Positions 54,616 to 63,470 of a stretch of 64,000 bases of DNA are shown here, one piece after another. The position numbers and the translations under genes are program-made. Location of the stretch: positions 358,501-422,500 of the forward strand of contig CAJQUW010011521.1 in assembly GCA_907163375.1 (NCBI GenBank), written 5' to 3'. Under the pieces are notes generated by a model. That model ran no database searches and was not told where the DNA came from. It saw nothing but the letters and a program-made list of their open reading frames with translations. The stretch comes from Prostheceraeus crozeri (taxonomy: Eukaryota; Platyhelminthes; Polycladida; Euryleptidae). Each line of letters begins with the position of its first letter. Positions within the stretch are counted from its first letter, which is position 1.

Positions 54616-55251
54616 CTAACTGTGAACCGAGAAAACTGTCATTGGTTCAGCGGAATTAGGTATGATATTTGTTCGAAATCGAAGTCGTTCCGGACATTCC
54701 TGGGTTAGATCAATAAATAGATAACCATGTGGTTTCTTTGTTACATCTTCATATATTTTTGAAAGTACTTTAGGTTGTTGAGGTAATATCTGTCTACTGA
54801 GATGATGTATCTGACTGCTATCTCTTGGATTTTTAAATATTGCCAAATAATGTGTATTCAAACTTCTAGTTCTTTGCTCTTTCCCTCCGTCGAAGATGTT
54901 TTGGGTGATGTAGATAATAAAAGCTTCCCTATGATGTGCAGTTTGAATGAACATTTCAGTTACATCCTTTGAAGATTTGCTTTCTCGTAATAGATCATCT
55001 AATACTAGTAAGTCACCTGCTTTGATATCCTCAGTTGATGGCAACCCTTGCTTCACCTCATAACCTTTCTGGCGAAGTGCAGAATGTAGTTGTGGTTGAA
55101 ATATTCCATAATACCATTTGACTCTCTTAATTTCCTTGTTAAACATTTCATTTCTATATTGTAGCAATTCAGTTACAAATGTAGTTTTACCGGACTGACT
55201 TGGTCCAGCGACACACATTGTGCGATCAGTGAATAGACGAAAATCTGTCAT
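54616..55251 (-). CDS. ATP: FtsK/HerA-type genome packaging ATPase
   Basis: 211 residues. The Walker A motif is GPSQSGKT at 16-23, close to the N-terminus as in other Polinton and adenovirus-IVa2-like small packaging ATPases. The Walker B motif is LLVLDD (81-86), and a sensor-type polar residue sits in YITQN (114-118). The enzyme pumps DNA into the preformed capsid (family knowledge). It lies just after the conserved protein at 54576, ten bases apart, and all motifs are intact. No TATA box precedes it. Confidence 0.95.
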   Translation of the reverse strand: MTDFRLFTDRTMCVAGPSQSGKTTFVTELLQYRNEMFNKEIKRVKWYYGIFQPQLHSALRQKGYEVKQGLPSTEDIKAGDLLVLDDLLRESKSSKDVTEMFIQTAHHREAFIIYITQNIFDGGKEQRTRSLNTHYLAIFKNPRDSSQIHHLSRQILPQQPKVLSKIYEDVTKKPHGYLFIDLTQECPERLRFRTNIIPNSAEPMTVFSVHS

Positions 55252-55392
55252 CTTATAATTCCATTAACATTAAACTCATCATCCCGCTAATTTTGCTTAG
55301 AACAACAAAACAGACACATGTTCCAGATCAAGTTTATTTACATTCAGAATAGAAACTTTCAAGTTACATTTACAAATTAAAACATTTACAAA

Positions 55393-55677
55393 TTAAAACA
55401 TTTGTGTTTCCTCATCACAATTAGGATTATAGAAAGTTTTCAAGTCAGCATCTTGGCGCTTCAACTTCAATTTAGGATTCCCATCTTTAGATTTCCGACC
55501 TCGCTTTTTGCTCTCTTCCTTCCCATCACTTGAAGCAGTCTTATCAATGTTAATTAAACATTTATCAATTGGTAGTGGTTCATAGACTAGTTCAAGAACC
55601 TTCATTTGTAAAGATGCGACTTTACCAGTCGAACCATGTGAGCCAATATAAAGTCCGGTAACGTGAACTAAGCCCAT
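55393..55677 (-). CDS. Unknown Polinton protein, probably starting upstream of its first ATG
   Basis: 94 codons from the first ATG. The frame stays open to a TAA at about 55757, and the added codons (SLQTRWKCEDLKRGRY) look coding, with strands continuing into MGLVHVTGLYIGS. It may therefore be joined to the 127-codon gene at 55746-56129 by splicing or frameshifting; an acceptor-like TTTTCAAG lies at about 55735-55742, but no good donor is visible. The C-terminal half is basic (KKRGRKSK, KLKLKR), then acidic (CDEETQMF). A role in binding single-stranded DNA is possible but unproven. Confidence 0.55.
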   Translation of the reverse strand: MGLVHVTGLYIGSHGSTGKVASLQMKVLELVYEPLPIDKCLINIDKTASSDGKEESKKRGRKSKDGNPKLKLKRQDADLKTFYNPNCDEETQMF

Positions 55678-55745
55678 ATAGCGGCCCCGTTTGAGATCCT
55701 CACATTTCCATCGCGTTTGTAAAGAGATCGAATGCTTGAAAATTA

Positions 55746-56129
55746 TCAGATAGTTTTAAAAAACAGTGTATCGAATTCCGGCAATTCCTTATAACCAACT
55801 CCTTCCTCTAATGCCTTTCTCCAATGAGTGGGAGCACTTTCAGGCAGCTCAACACATTCTTTCGCGAAAGAGTCAATAGTTTTAAGAATCACCTGTTGCC
55901 ATTTTGGAAAAGTCACTCGCATTTGTCTCATATTGCTATACCCTGATGTAGACATACCATTACTGTGGAAGAATGGAACTTGAAGATAAAAGCCATCATC
56001 ACCATAATTCAAGGTTTGAAAGTAGAACGTATTTCCAATCCCTTGCACCTTTCGTGTCGGACGAAGCTTCAAGAGATCTTGCTCAAAAGCGTCACCTTCC
56101 TCTCTGATTGTATACATTTTCTGAGTCAT
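55746..56129 (-). CDS. Unknown Polinton protein
   Basis: 127 residues that I cannot assign. It is strand-rich (TFYFQTLNYGDDGFYLQV) and has MRVTFPKWQQVILKTIDSFAKE, a strand-turn-helix similar in outline to PC4-like coactivators. It begins about 86 bases from a TATATAAG box (56215-56222). The frame ends where the unopened part of the next frame (55393-55677) begins, so the two may encode one protein. The ATG has MTQKMYTIREE, with no signal peptide. Confidence 0.6.
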   Translation of the reverse strand: MTQKMYTIREEGDAFEQDLLKLRPTRKVQGIGNTFYFQTLNYGDDGFYLQVPFFHSNGMSTSGYSNMRQMRVTFPKWQQVILKTIDSFAKECVELPESAPTHWRKALEEGVGYKELPEFDTLFFKTI

Positions 56130-56214
56130 GTTTCAACAAGTGCTAATTCGGAGCTTTCAACCAGCGCAAATGAATTGTCACTTGAAAGTGGTAAAATATC
56201 ATTAAAGCGTCTTC

Positions 56215-56222
56215 CTTATATA
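56215..56222 (-). promoter_or_regulatory. TATA box for the 55746-56129 gene
   Basis: TATATAAG followed by G on the minus strand, 86 bases before the ATG. Confidence 0.65.
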
Positions 56223-56280
56223 CACCTATATATGACTCATCAATCAAAGTGATGACGTGTCACTTTATGATTCGCTAACC

Positions 56281-56673
56281 TTATATTAACATTGCAGCAG
56301 TTGCTGCAATCCTTCCAAGCGGACTATTGATTACACCATTAATACTGTTTCCAATATCATTTAACATACTTAGAAACCCACCACCACCGCGCTGAATTAA
56401 GTTTCGCCTTTTCTTATCACTACTCCTTGGATTTGAAAACTTTTTTATGCTATTCAAAGAGCCAGCATTCAACAGAGGCTTGTAAATAGGTAGACATTTG
56501 TGTATTGCAAAAGCTAAATCACGAATGAAATCATCACTTGAATTTTGAATCAATTTACACTTCTTCTTATTATCATGTATCCTGTTTAACTTTCGCAACG
56601 CCTTTTTAAACTGACTTGAAGGTTTGAAGGACCGTTTCGATTGACGAGAAGATGCCTTCCGTTTTACAGACAT
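56281..56673 (-). CDS. Small basic Polinton protein with glycine-rich hydrophobic tail
   Basis: 130 residues. The first 45 are strongly basic (KRKASSRQSKRS, KKALRKLNR, NKKKCKL), then comes a helical centre. After KKRRNLIQRGGGGFLSML follows a hydrophobic, weakly amphipathic tail ending IAATAAMLI. Short proteins with a basic block and an Ile/Leu-Gln-x-GGG-F motif recur in Polintons and related viruses. A membrane-active or minor virion role, like adenovirus pVI, is possible (inference). A weaker TATATAAT box lies at 56732-56739, 59 bases upstream. Confidence 0.7.
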   Translation of the reverse strand: MSVKRKASSRQSKRSFKPSSQFKKALRKLNRIHDNKKKCKLIQNSSDDFIRDLAFAIHKCLPIYKPLLNAGSLNSIKKFSNPRSSDKKRRNLIQRGGGGFLSMLNDIGNSINGVINSPLGRIAATAAMLI

Positions 56674-56799
56674 TTTTATTCTAATATGGAAATAGATAAT
56701 ACAATTACAATTTTTGCTTAGTACTTACAACATTATATACAAAAGTTTACAAGCATTCACAGAGTTTGTTGCTGGTACGTATAAAATTACATAAAACAC

Positions 56800-57423
56800 T
56801 TAGCAAGTTGTAGAGGGAAACTGATATACACTCACATCGGCTAGAGTCTCATTTGTAGCAGTTATGAGCTGCTCAATGTCTTTCATTAGATGTTTTGAAA
56901 TAGGACAGCACATACAGCAAGGCTTTAAATGGAAAGTCTTTAAAATATTGGCATAGTATGCCCGCAAACTGATCACCTCAGAATGTCCTTGAGCAGCCAC
57001 ATTGATGCTTACTGATGGCGGTCCACTGAACAAGTCCAGTTTGCACTTCTCACCCTTCTCATCATAGTAGCTGGAGGTGATAATGTCATGGAGACATGTG
57101 TTGAGTTTCCGTTGGATACTGCTGCACCAACAGCGAGAGTATTCCGGTACAATCTCCGTTTGAGATAGTGGGCGAAATACTTCGTTGAGCCAGAATCTTG
57201 GAACTCGTGTAAGAGCGTTGTTCACGACTCTCATTAGCATTCTCTGCACCACAACGTCCTCTCCGCAGCGGAAATACTTCACTATTTCCTCCATCAGATC
57301 CACCAAATCCGCTTTATAGCCAGTTATATTCACGGCAGAAAAAAATATATTGCCCGTGAAGAGTTGACTTCGGTAAATTATTGAAATGGGAATGTTGGTA
57401 GTGAACGACATGCTGATTGACAT
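56800..57423 (-). CDS. Unknown Polinton protein, Cys-containing
   Basis: 207 residues with no recognised family. It has a hydrophobic start (TTNIPISIIYRSQLFTG), an amphipathic centre (ADLVDLMEEIVKYF, NNALTRVPRFWLNEVF) and PCCMCCPISKH near the end, which could bind metal or form disulfides. A TATATAAG box lies at 57471-57478, 48 bases upstream, which supports expression. The ATG context GGCTAATACA-ATG resembles that of the capsid gene (GAGCTAATACG-ATG). The position between the RING gene and the basic protein suggests an accessory gene. Confidence 0.65.
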   Translation of the reverse strand: MSISMSFTTNIPISIIYRSQLFTGNIFFSAVNITGYKADLVDLMEEIVKYFRCGEDVVVQRMLMRVVNNALTRVPRFWLNEVFRPLSQTEIVPEYSRCWCSSIQRKLNTCLHDIITSSYYDEKGEKCKLDLFSGPPSVSINVAAQGHSEVISLRAYYANILKTFHLKPCCMCCPISKHLMKDIEQLITATNETLADVSVYQFPSTTC

Positions 57424-57470
57424 TGTATTAGCCTCAAATTATGCTTGAAATAGAACGGTACAATGTCCTC

Positions 57471-57478
57471 CTTATATA
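57471..57478 (-). promoter_or_regulatory. TATA box for the 56800-57423 gene
   Basis: TATATAAG followed by G on the minus strand, 48 bases before the ATG. Confidence 0.7.
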
Positions 57479-57533
57479 GAAAAGTCACACAAAGACACAA
57501 TAGTGACCAATCACAGACCTGCATGATGACTCA

Positions 57534-58046
57534 TCATGAACGATATACATTGACTGTTGAAGATATTTCTTCATCGCAAAGGGGACAAGATGAAGTTTCA
57601 AAGGGTACATAACATGTAGAACACATAACGCTATGAGAACATGGCAAAAAGAGAAGTGATCGTTCCTGTTTAAAACATTTAACGCAGTTCCGTTCACATA
57701 ATAATTTAAATGTCTCTTGTTCTAATTTCCTTCTGAAGTCACTTTTATTGGGAGAACTTTTTATTAAAACACTGTCAGATGTCTCCTTCTTTCCATATCG
57801 TTCCAATTTGATCCTCCTAATTTCACTATCATTGCAGTGTAGCATGGAGAAATCCTCTATCCACCTACGATCCAAATTGTGATTCATAGCATGCTCATCT
57901 AGATCCATTAGTCGATCAACTAAATCACCAGCGTTGATATTTTCACTGAGATTTGTTACAGTTTCTATGGCTTTGAACGAATATCCAAGGTCTCTTGCGA
58001 CAACCCACGACGTTGGGATACTAGTCATCATTATGTATGTTATCAA
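57534..58046 (-). CDS. IAP-type RING finger protein with UBA-like domain
   Basis: 170 codons. The C-terminus is a C3HC4 RING: C121, C124, C136, H138, C142, C145, C154, C157, with LLFLPCSHSVMCSTC and SCPLC, and ending in VNVY, as in inhibitor-of-apoptosis proteins. Residues 12-50 (WVVARDLGYSFKAIETV, AGDLVDRLMDLD) resemble a ubiquitin-associated domain, the partner of RING in many IAPs. No BIR domain is present. It is probably an E3 ubiquitin ligase that acts on host proteins, perhaps against apoptosis (inference). The TATAAATA box at 58058-58065 is only 12 bases before the first ATG, so translation probably starts at Met6 or Met7 or later. Confidence 0.85.
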   Translation of the reverse strand: MITYIMMTSIPTSWVVARDLGYSFKAIETVTNLSENINAGDLVDRLMDLDEHAMNHNLDRRWIEDFSMLHCNDSEIRRIKLERYGKKETSDSVLIKSSPNKSDFRRKLEQETFKLLCERNCVKCFKQERSLLFLPCSHSVMCSTCYVPFETSSCPLCDEEISSTVNVYRS

Positions 58047-58057
58047 AAACTATCTCA

Positions 58058-58065
58058 TATTTATA
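58058..58065 (-). promoter_or_regulatory. TATA box for the RING gene
   Basis: TATAAATA on the minus strand. It is too close to the first ATG (58046) for that codon to be used from this promoter. Confidence 0.5.
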
Positions 58066-58126
58066 GCATAGTTTGTCTACGTAAAAGGAAAATCAATGTG
58101 TCATCTTGATTACAATGGTTGCAATA

Positions 58127-58504
58127 GTCACAATAGTCGCAATTGAGCAAACCCATTCAAAATCAAACAACGGACGTCTATCGGTACGTACCCAAGTGCT
58201 CAGAACCAAACCACACAAGTTCGATCATAGACGTTCCGAAACACAGTGTACCAAACACATGTACCTATCCAGTAAAACAGATCTCATACAAGTTCCTATT
58301 GATAACACTGAATTATACATGTACCTATCCATGTGCCTATCGATAACTAAAGTATACATGTACCTATCCATGTACCTATCCATGTTCCTATTGACAACAC
58401 TAAACTTTACATGTACCTATCCATGTACCTATTGATAACACTAAACTTTACATGTACCTATCCATGTACCTATCCCTGGCAAGTAGGGCACAGTTTTCAC
58501 TACT
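58127..58504 (-). repeat. Polinton right terminal inverted repeat
   Basis: 378 bp, complement of 37515-37892, ending CACTACT. Contains the same iterated CATGTACCTAT words. Frames of 67 and 109 codons translated here are mirror copies of those in the left repeat. Confidence 0.93.
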
Positions 58505-58510
58505 AACGTT
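58505..58510 (+). repeat. Target site duplication, right
   Basis: AACGTT immediately after the last Polinton base, identical to 37509-37514. The sequence is palindromic. Confidence 0.9.
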
Positions 58511-58766
58511 TAAAAGGATTTCCTTCTTTGTCATCCTGTCGGCGCAGCATTTTGTAAATTCACTATTGCTTTTGAGTATATGGTCTTTGGACAAGGGCCA
58601 ACAATGCAGATCAAGAATTAGCCTGATAAATATAAATGCCAATCAAAAAACATGGAAGCCAGATCGCACAAGTTACATTTTGCCCCAACTAAGTTCCCCC
58701 GGCGTGTGCCATAATTTTTATGCAATTTCCATTCTAGGACTTTCTATGGTATTGTTAATTTCTATG
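58505..58766 (+). repeat. ~1-kb tandem repeat, copy A, right part
   Basis: Continues copy A after the Polinton (AACGTTTAAAAGGATTTCC onward) and ends TTAATTTCTATGA, where copy B begins. It matches 59512-59771 in copy B. Confidence 0.85.
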
Positions 58767-59771
58767 ACTAGAATGGAAGTTTGATATCTTCCCTATGTAC
58801 AATGATGGCACATGGAAAAATCTATGGTTTTTAGATCAGATTCGATTTAAAACATTGTATCATAGTCAAACTATTTGCCAAGTTGGTTGTGGAAGTTGTT
58901 GGCAGCAAATTAATGCAGGATTTTTATGAAGATAATATTAAGTGAGATGTTGACATTGTTTCATGTGGTATAGCCTACTATTCCCTGGGTTGGTATATTG
59001 TGTCGATTTGCAGCAGTCATTAACAACTATTTTTCAAAATTCGAATTAAAAATTGGTCCACAAAGTCATAATTGAATGTGGGCGGTGCACTGGTTGTAAG
59101 AATATATTAAGAATTCAATAGAAAAAATTCTAATTACAGGATGATCTTCATACGGTTAAGAAACCTAGTGCTTTTGTCGAATAAACACATTGAAAGCTTC
59201 TTCACCGACAATAATTTCTCAGATAAATGAATAGTCGCTGGAACTTTTCAATTAATTATTAAATGACACATGTGATATAGTGTGATGATATTTTGGAAGC
59301 TGATATTCGAAAGCATGTAAAGATTTTGAAATTTGTTCAAATATAGTGAACAGGGGAGCCCTTTCAAGTAAAATGAATACTCTGAGATTTCTTGACCTCT
59401 GATTTCAAGCTGGAGCAATGTATGTCCTGTAAATCGACATTGCAAGTTGCTTATGTGACTGATAATACTCTTGATAGATTATAGGAGCGATATTTCAAAA
59501 TGAACGTACAGAACGTTTTAAAGGATTTCTTTCTTTGTCATCCTGTCGCCGCAGTATTTTGTAAATTCACTATTGCTTTCGTGTATGATCTTTGGACAAG
59601 GGGCAGCAATCCAGATCACAATTTGGCTTGATAAATATAAATACAAATAAGAAAACATGGAAACCAGCCCTCACAATTTGCGTTTTGCCCCAGCTCAGTT
59701 CCCCCGGCATGTGCCATGATTTTCATGCAATTTTCATTCTAGGACTTTCTATGGTACTGTTAATTTCTATG
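58767..59771 (+). repeat. ~1-kb tandem repeat, copy B (uninterrupted, empty site)
   Basis: Starts CTAGAATGGAAGTTTGATATC and ends TTAATTTCTATG. It carries GTACAGAACGTTTTAAAGG at 59506-59524, the unoccupied version of the Polinton target. No coding region is recognisable. A short CATTCTAGGAC near the right end is a partial complement of the start. Confidence 0.9.
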
Positions 59772-59788
59772 CTCTCTCTCTCTCTCTC
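59772..59788 (+). repeat. (CT)n microsatellite
   Basis: A CT run right after copy B; a matching CT run lies just left of copy A (36692-36709). Confidence 0.85.
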
Positions 59789-61939
59789 AGTGTTTGATTC
59801 TTTGCTCATCGTTAATTTTCTTTTCTCTTTTTCACAAGATATTGAATATCTCGTTTACGAAACGAAAATGGCGTAGGCTGACCGGCTACATATATACATG
59901 TACATGTACACAAGAAATATGAACTATGAACATGAAAACGCACATAGGAACGACGCAGGGAACGGCACACAGGAATAACGAGGATAGGATACGGGCACAT
60001 GGGTTAGATTGAAGCGAGGAAACTTCAGATACATTAACATGTACGCGTCATGCAATTATCGGAATTCGGAATTGAATCTCATTATGGAATTGGAATTGAA
60101 ATGAACTGTTTCGACTCTAATTGGAATTAAAAAATTTCAGTGGAATTTTTCCAGCTCTGGACACAGGTGATGATAATGAGGTAATGCCTCTAGCTGTGAA
60201 TAATGAGATCTGTTTGTTTTGTAATGCCGAATATTGTTATTCCCATACAGAAGACTGGGCACAGTGTAATTCATGCAGCCCCCTAATTAACAATTAATAT
60301 AGTTAGTAAGACATCGGCTGGAGCGTTGGTTTTAGGCTCTAAGAAAGCTTCTTTATGGTCTGGATTTCTAAGAATAACACTAATTAGATGGGCAATTCCA
60401 CGTAAGCATCAACCTCGACGTTGATGATTTTCATCATCAATTATGTCGAACAATACCCAAAATCACTAGAAATTGATGATGAACTGAATCTACAAACGCT
60501 TTATTTGAATAGAGAGGAAATTTTGGTGTTATAGTAAAAACTGGTCCACAATTGTGAAATAATTATAGATTTTTATTATCATTTGAAATATGGACATTCA
60601 ATATATGTCTAAATATTCCTTTGCACTCTTCAAATATGCATGTAATATATTTTCAGTCGTGAAGTTTGATTTTGCGTGTCTATCATGCAATTCATAAGAC
60701 TGTCATCTGAAATGGTAATTAAGTTGCGAGCGTCCGTTGCGCTTAAAATACTTCCAGTTTATCTATAGAGTTAGCAAAACCACATAGAAAGTTGATGCTT
60801 CGGGTATAAAGCGAGTTTTAGCAATACAATCTAGTTAGTACTACAATCAATTCTCCGAATAATTGATTTTATAAATTGTCATATTGGATTAGAATTCCGA
60901 GCGCTCGCTTTATTGAAAATCTTAGAAACCTACTTTCAGTTACAGGTATTGCTCCCACAGGAGTTGACTGACTATATTTAGATTGCTATTCTTATCTCTA
61001 ACATTATCTAAGGCAAAACCTTGATATCGAGATTCAAAGCGAGGCAATAAGGAATGGGCCTACTATAGTGAAAATAGGATAGAGTATAGTCTAGCAAGAG
61101 AAATGATGTAATCGGAAGGAAGTGAATTTCTTCAACGCTTCTAGGAAAAATAAGGAATGTCAACGAATGGACCAATTGCAGGAAAATAATGAGTGTGTGA
61201 ATGGTTAATGATCAAGTATCAGATGTCTGTCAAATACCACAATCGGTCAATTAAGTCATCAAGAGAGTGAAAAGAACCTCAAAGATCTCCAATAGCAATA
61301 CTTTTGTCAAAACTCTGGGACAACAAAGTAGAAGAATGCTGCAAGTAATGTGCAGCGACACGATGAGGCAAAATAATAAAAGAAATTGCACAAAAAAGTA
61401 GAAAATGTCATCATTCAGATACTATTTCATGACAAGTTCGCGATCAGAAAGATGTTCATCGAGTGAACTACTCTATGTAAGAGCAAATTCTATAGCTTTG
61501 CTCGGTCAAGAACCTGACTAGTCATTGCAACAACAAGAAAGTCGTTTCAAGAGAAAAAATGTCGCTTCAAGATCAAACGCTATCGTTACAAGTGAAGCAT
61601 TGCCATCGCAAAATGCACAAAATCAACGTTATACCTATTCAACTGGAGGTTTGACATCTCATATGCAGAAAGTGCCATTTTTCTTGTGAAAGATGATTAT
61701 TTTTAATGTTAAGATGTTGAGACATATGTCTAAGTGTACATGTAAAATATAAGCTTACATGTGTACTTTTTTTAAATTTATTCAAATTGATTTTACTTGT
61801 GCTGAGGGCTACTTTGTCCTATACCATCTCCACATGCCATAAATACTTGGCTGTTTATCAGAAAAACGATATCAAATAATTCCAAATATCAAATGTATTT
61901 TGTGCTCCATTACAAAAGTGCACGGATCTGTTATATAGC
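59789..61939. other. Unannotated sequence
   Basis: No supported gene. GGAATT-type repeats at 60060-60150 ending TTTTTCCAGCTCTGG resemble one end of a small hAT-like element. A matching partner was not found. Confidence 0.4.
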
Positions 61940-62985
61940 CTACATCTGCATGAAAATGTCACTCACTTGAAGACACTGGGGAATGTAGCTCTGTATTCTG
62001 TGGAACCAAGCCTCTGCCATTGGTTGCTCAATCACACTTGTGTGACTCTCCGCGAGAGTAGCCAGGATACCCATTATTTCGTCATGCTCCATTGTTAGAA
62101 GATTTAGCCGGGCTTCTTCCAGAGATCTCTTCATAGCAGCTTTATATGTGCTAATTGCGTTTTCTACTATATTGAGCATTGGTGAATAAGGAGGAAGCAT
62201 GCGAACCATTTGTGCATCACGAAGAAATTCTCCTGCAGACTTCTCCTAGTCTGTGCGCCGATGCGTTGTCGAAGATGAATCCAGCGTCTTCAAAACTTAA
62301 TGAGGAAGTGGTCTGTAGAAACTGTACAAATGTCTCGCGATTCATACCTCCTTCAATGAGCTCATGATGTAGGAGTCCTCACCTGTTGGAAACAGCGAAT
62401 CAGATTGTAAGGTTTCTCCCACGTCGGCCGTTAACAACACGAACGGCCCGTTGCCCGACAAGAGCGCGACCGCGGGTGCAAGCGCAGTAAAGATTGACAC
62501 CCGCCTCATCGATGCACACCAGTTCCTACCGTTGTACTCCATCATTTAACAGCCAACTCGCAAAATCTCGGCGCAACGTCTTTGTTGTCTCGCTGTTCCT
62601 TTCGGCGGGAGCTGTTCCTTTCATAGTTTCTTCATAAACAGGAGCTGGCCGAGAAGGGCGGAGTTCACAGTTGTTCTTTGAATATGAGGTTTATTCGGCA
62701 GTCGCAGGCGTAATTCTTGATTAATTTGATTCACTGTGTAGGCTAAATGTTCTTCAACGATATCTCGTAGTACATTTCTCATTTCATCATCCACCTTCAC
62801 CATAGTCTTCGTCCACCCCATGTGTTTTGCGATGGTGGTTCCATTGATCTGCGTATGACTGAATAAGCCGAATTCACATTAATGTTCAGTTGCCTTGCCA
62901 GCTCGACATAGTCACCGCCTTCCTCATGTGCCCTAATCAGACACTCCCTGTCCGCTTCACTGATTCTTTGTCTGGTGGCCGTCAT
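61940..62985 (-). pseudogene. IS630/Tc1-superfamily transposase, decayed
   Basis: Reading leftward from 62985, the frame starts with a helix-turn-helix (RISEADRECLIRAHEEG-DYVELARQL). Then follow, in changing frames, the first catalytic Asp in VCIDEAGVNLY, the VGQRAVRVVNG-RRGRN block, the second Asp in IFDNASAHR, and the Glu in LPPYSPMLNIVEN. The length of about 350 codons fits one gene. Several frameshifts and stops (for example near 62240, 62400 and 62600) make it inactive. No terminal inverted repeats were found by eye. It is related to the copy at 63471, in the same direction. Confidence 0.75.
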
Positions 62986-63470
62986 TATGCTGTTGTAACG
63001 ACTAGATGGCAGTTGATTTCACTTTTTATATCGTCTGGGTCTATCACATTGACTCCTAAATATTAGTGTTCTGGACAGGAAACCCTTATTAACAACTGTA
63101 GGTCGCATAGATATCTACATTAAACATTGTGCTGTTGAAACGTCATTTTCACTTGACGCGGCAATACAGGTTTTCCAGTTCGACAATGCGACTATCAGAT
63201 CGGCAACCTGAAATCATAAACGGCTTTTTTTTAATTTTTTTAATTCATAAAGGTAATACGTACTAAGTCATTAAAAACTTTCTTACGAAAAGGTAAGTCA
63301 ATACGAAAAAGTTTTGAAACAAAACAAGTACCGTAATATTCATTGATGGTTTTGTAAGACATCCTCGCGATTAATTAGTCTAGGCATCAATCTGCCCATA
63401 CGTCTGGAAGACCTTCCCATCTTATTTGCAGTGATGGCACTCATGTTTTGGGAGGCGAGTTGCAGTAAGG
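62986..63470. other. Spacer between the two transposase pseudogenes
   Basis: No gene. Contains T/A runs (63220-63245). Confidence 0.4.

Larger units (their letters stand above)
37515..58504. mobile_element. Complete Polinton/Maverick element
   Basis: A 20990-bp virus-like DNA transposon. It begins AGTAGTG, ends CACTACT, has 378-bp terminal inverted repeats and a 6-bp target duplication. It carries the full Polinton core set: protein-primed DNA polymerase B, retroviral-type integrase with chromodomain, HerA/FtsK-type packaging ATPase, adenain-type protease, major capsid protein and penton-like minor capsid protein. All of these frames are uninterrupted, and the two terminal repeats look nearly identical, so the copy is probably young. 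Genes in the left half read rightward and those in the right half leftward, converging at about 48.7 kb. Confidence 0.97.
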
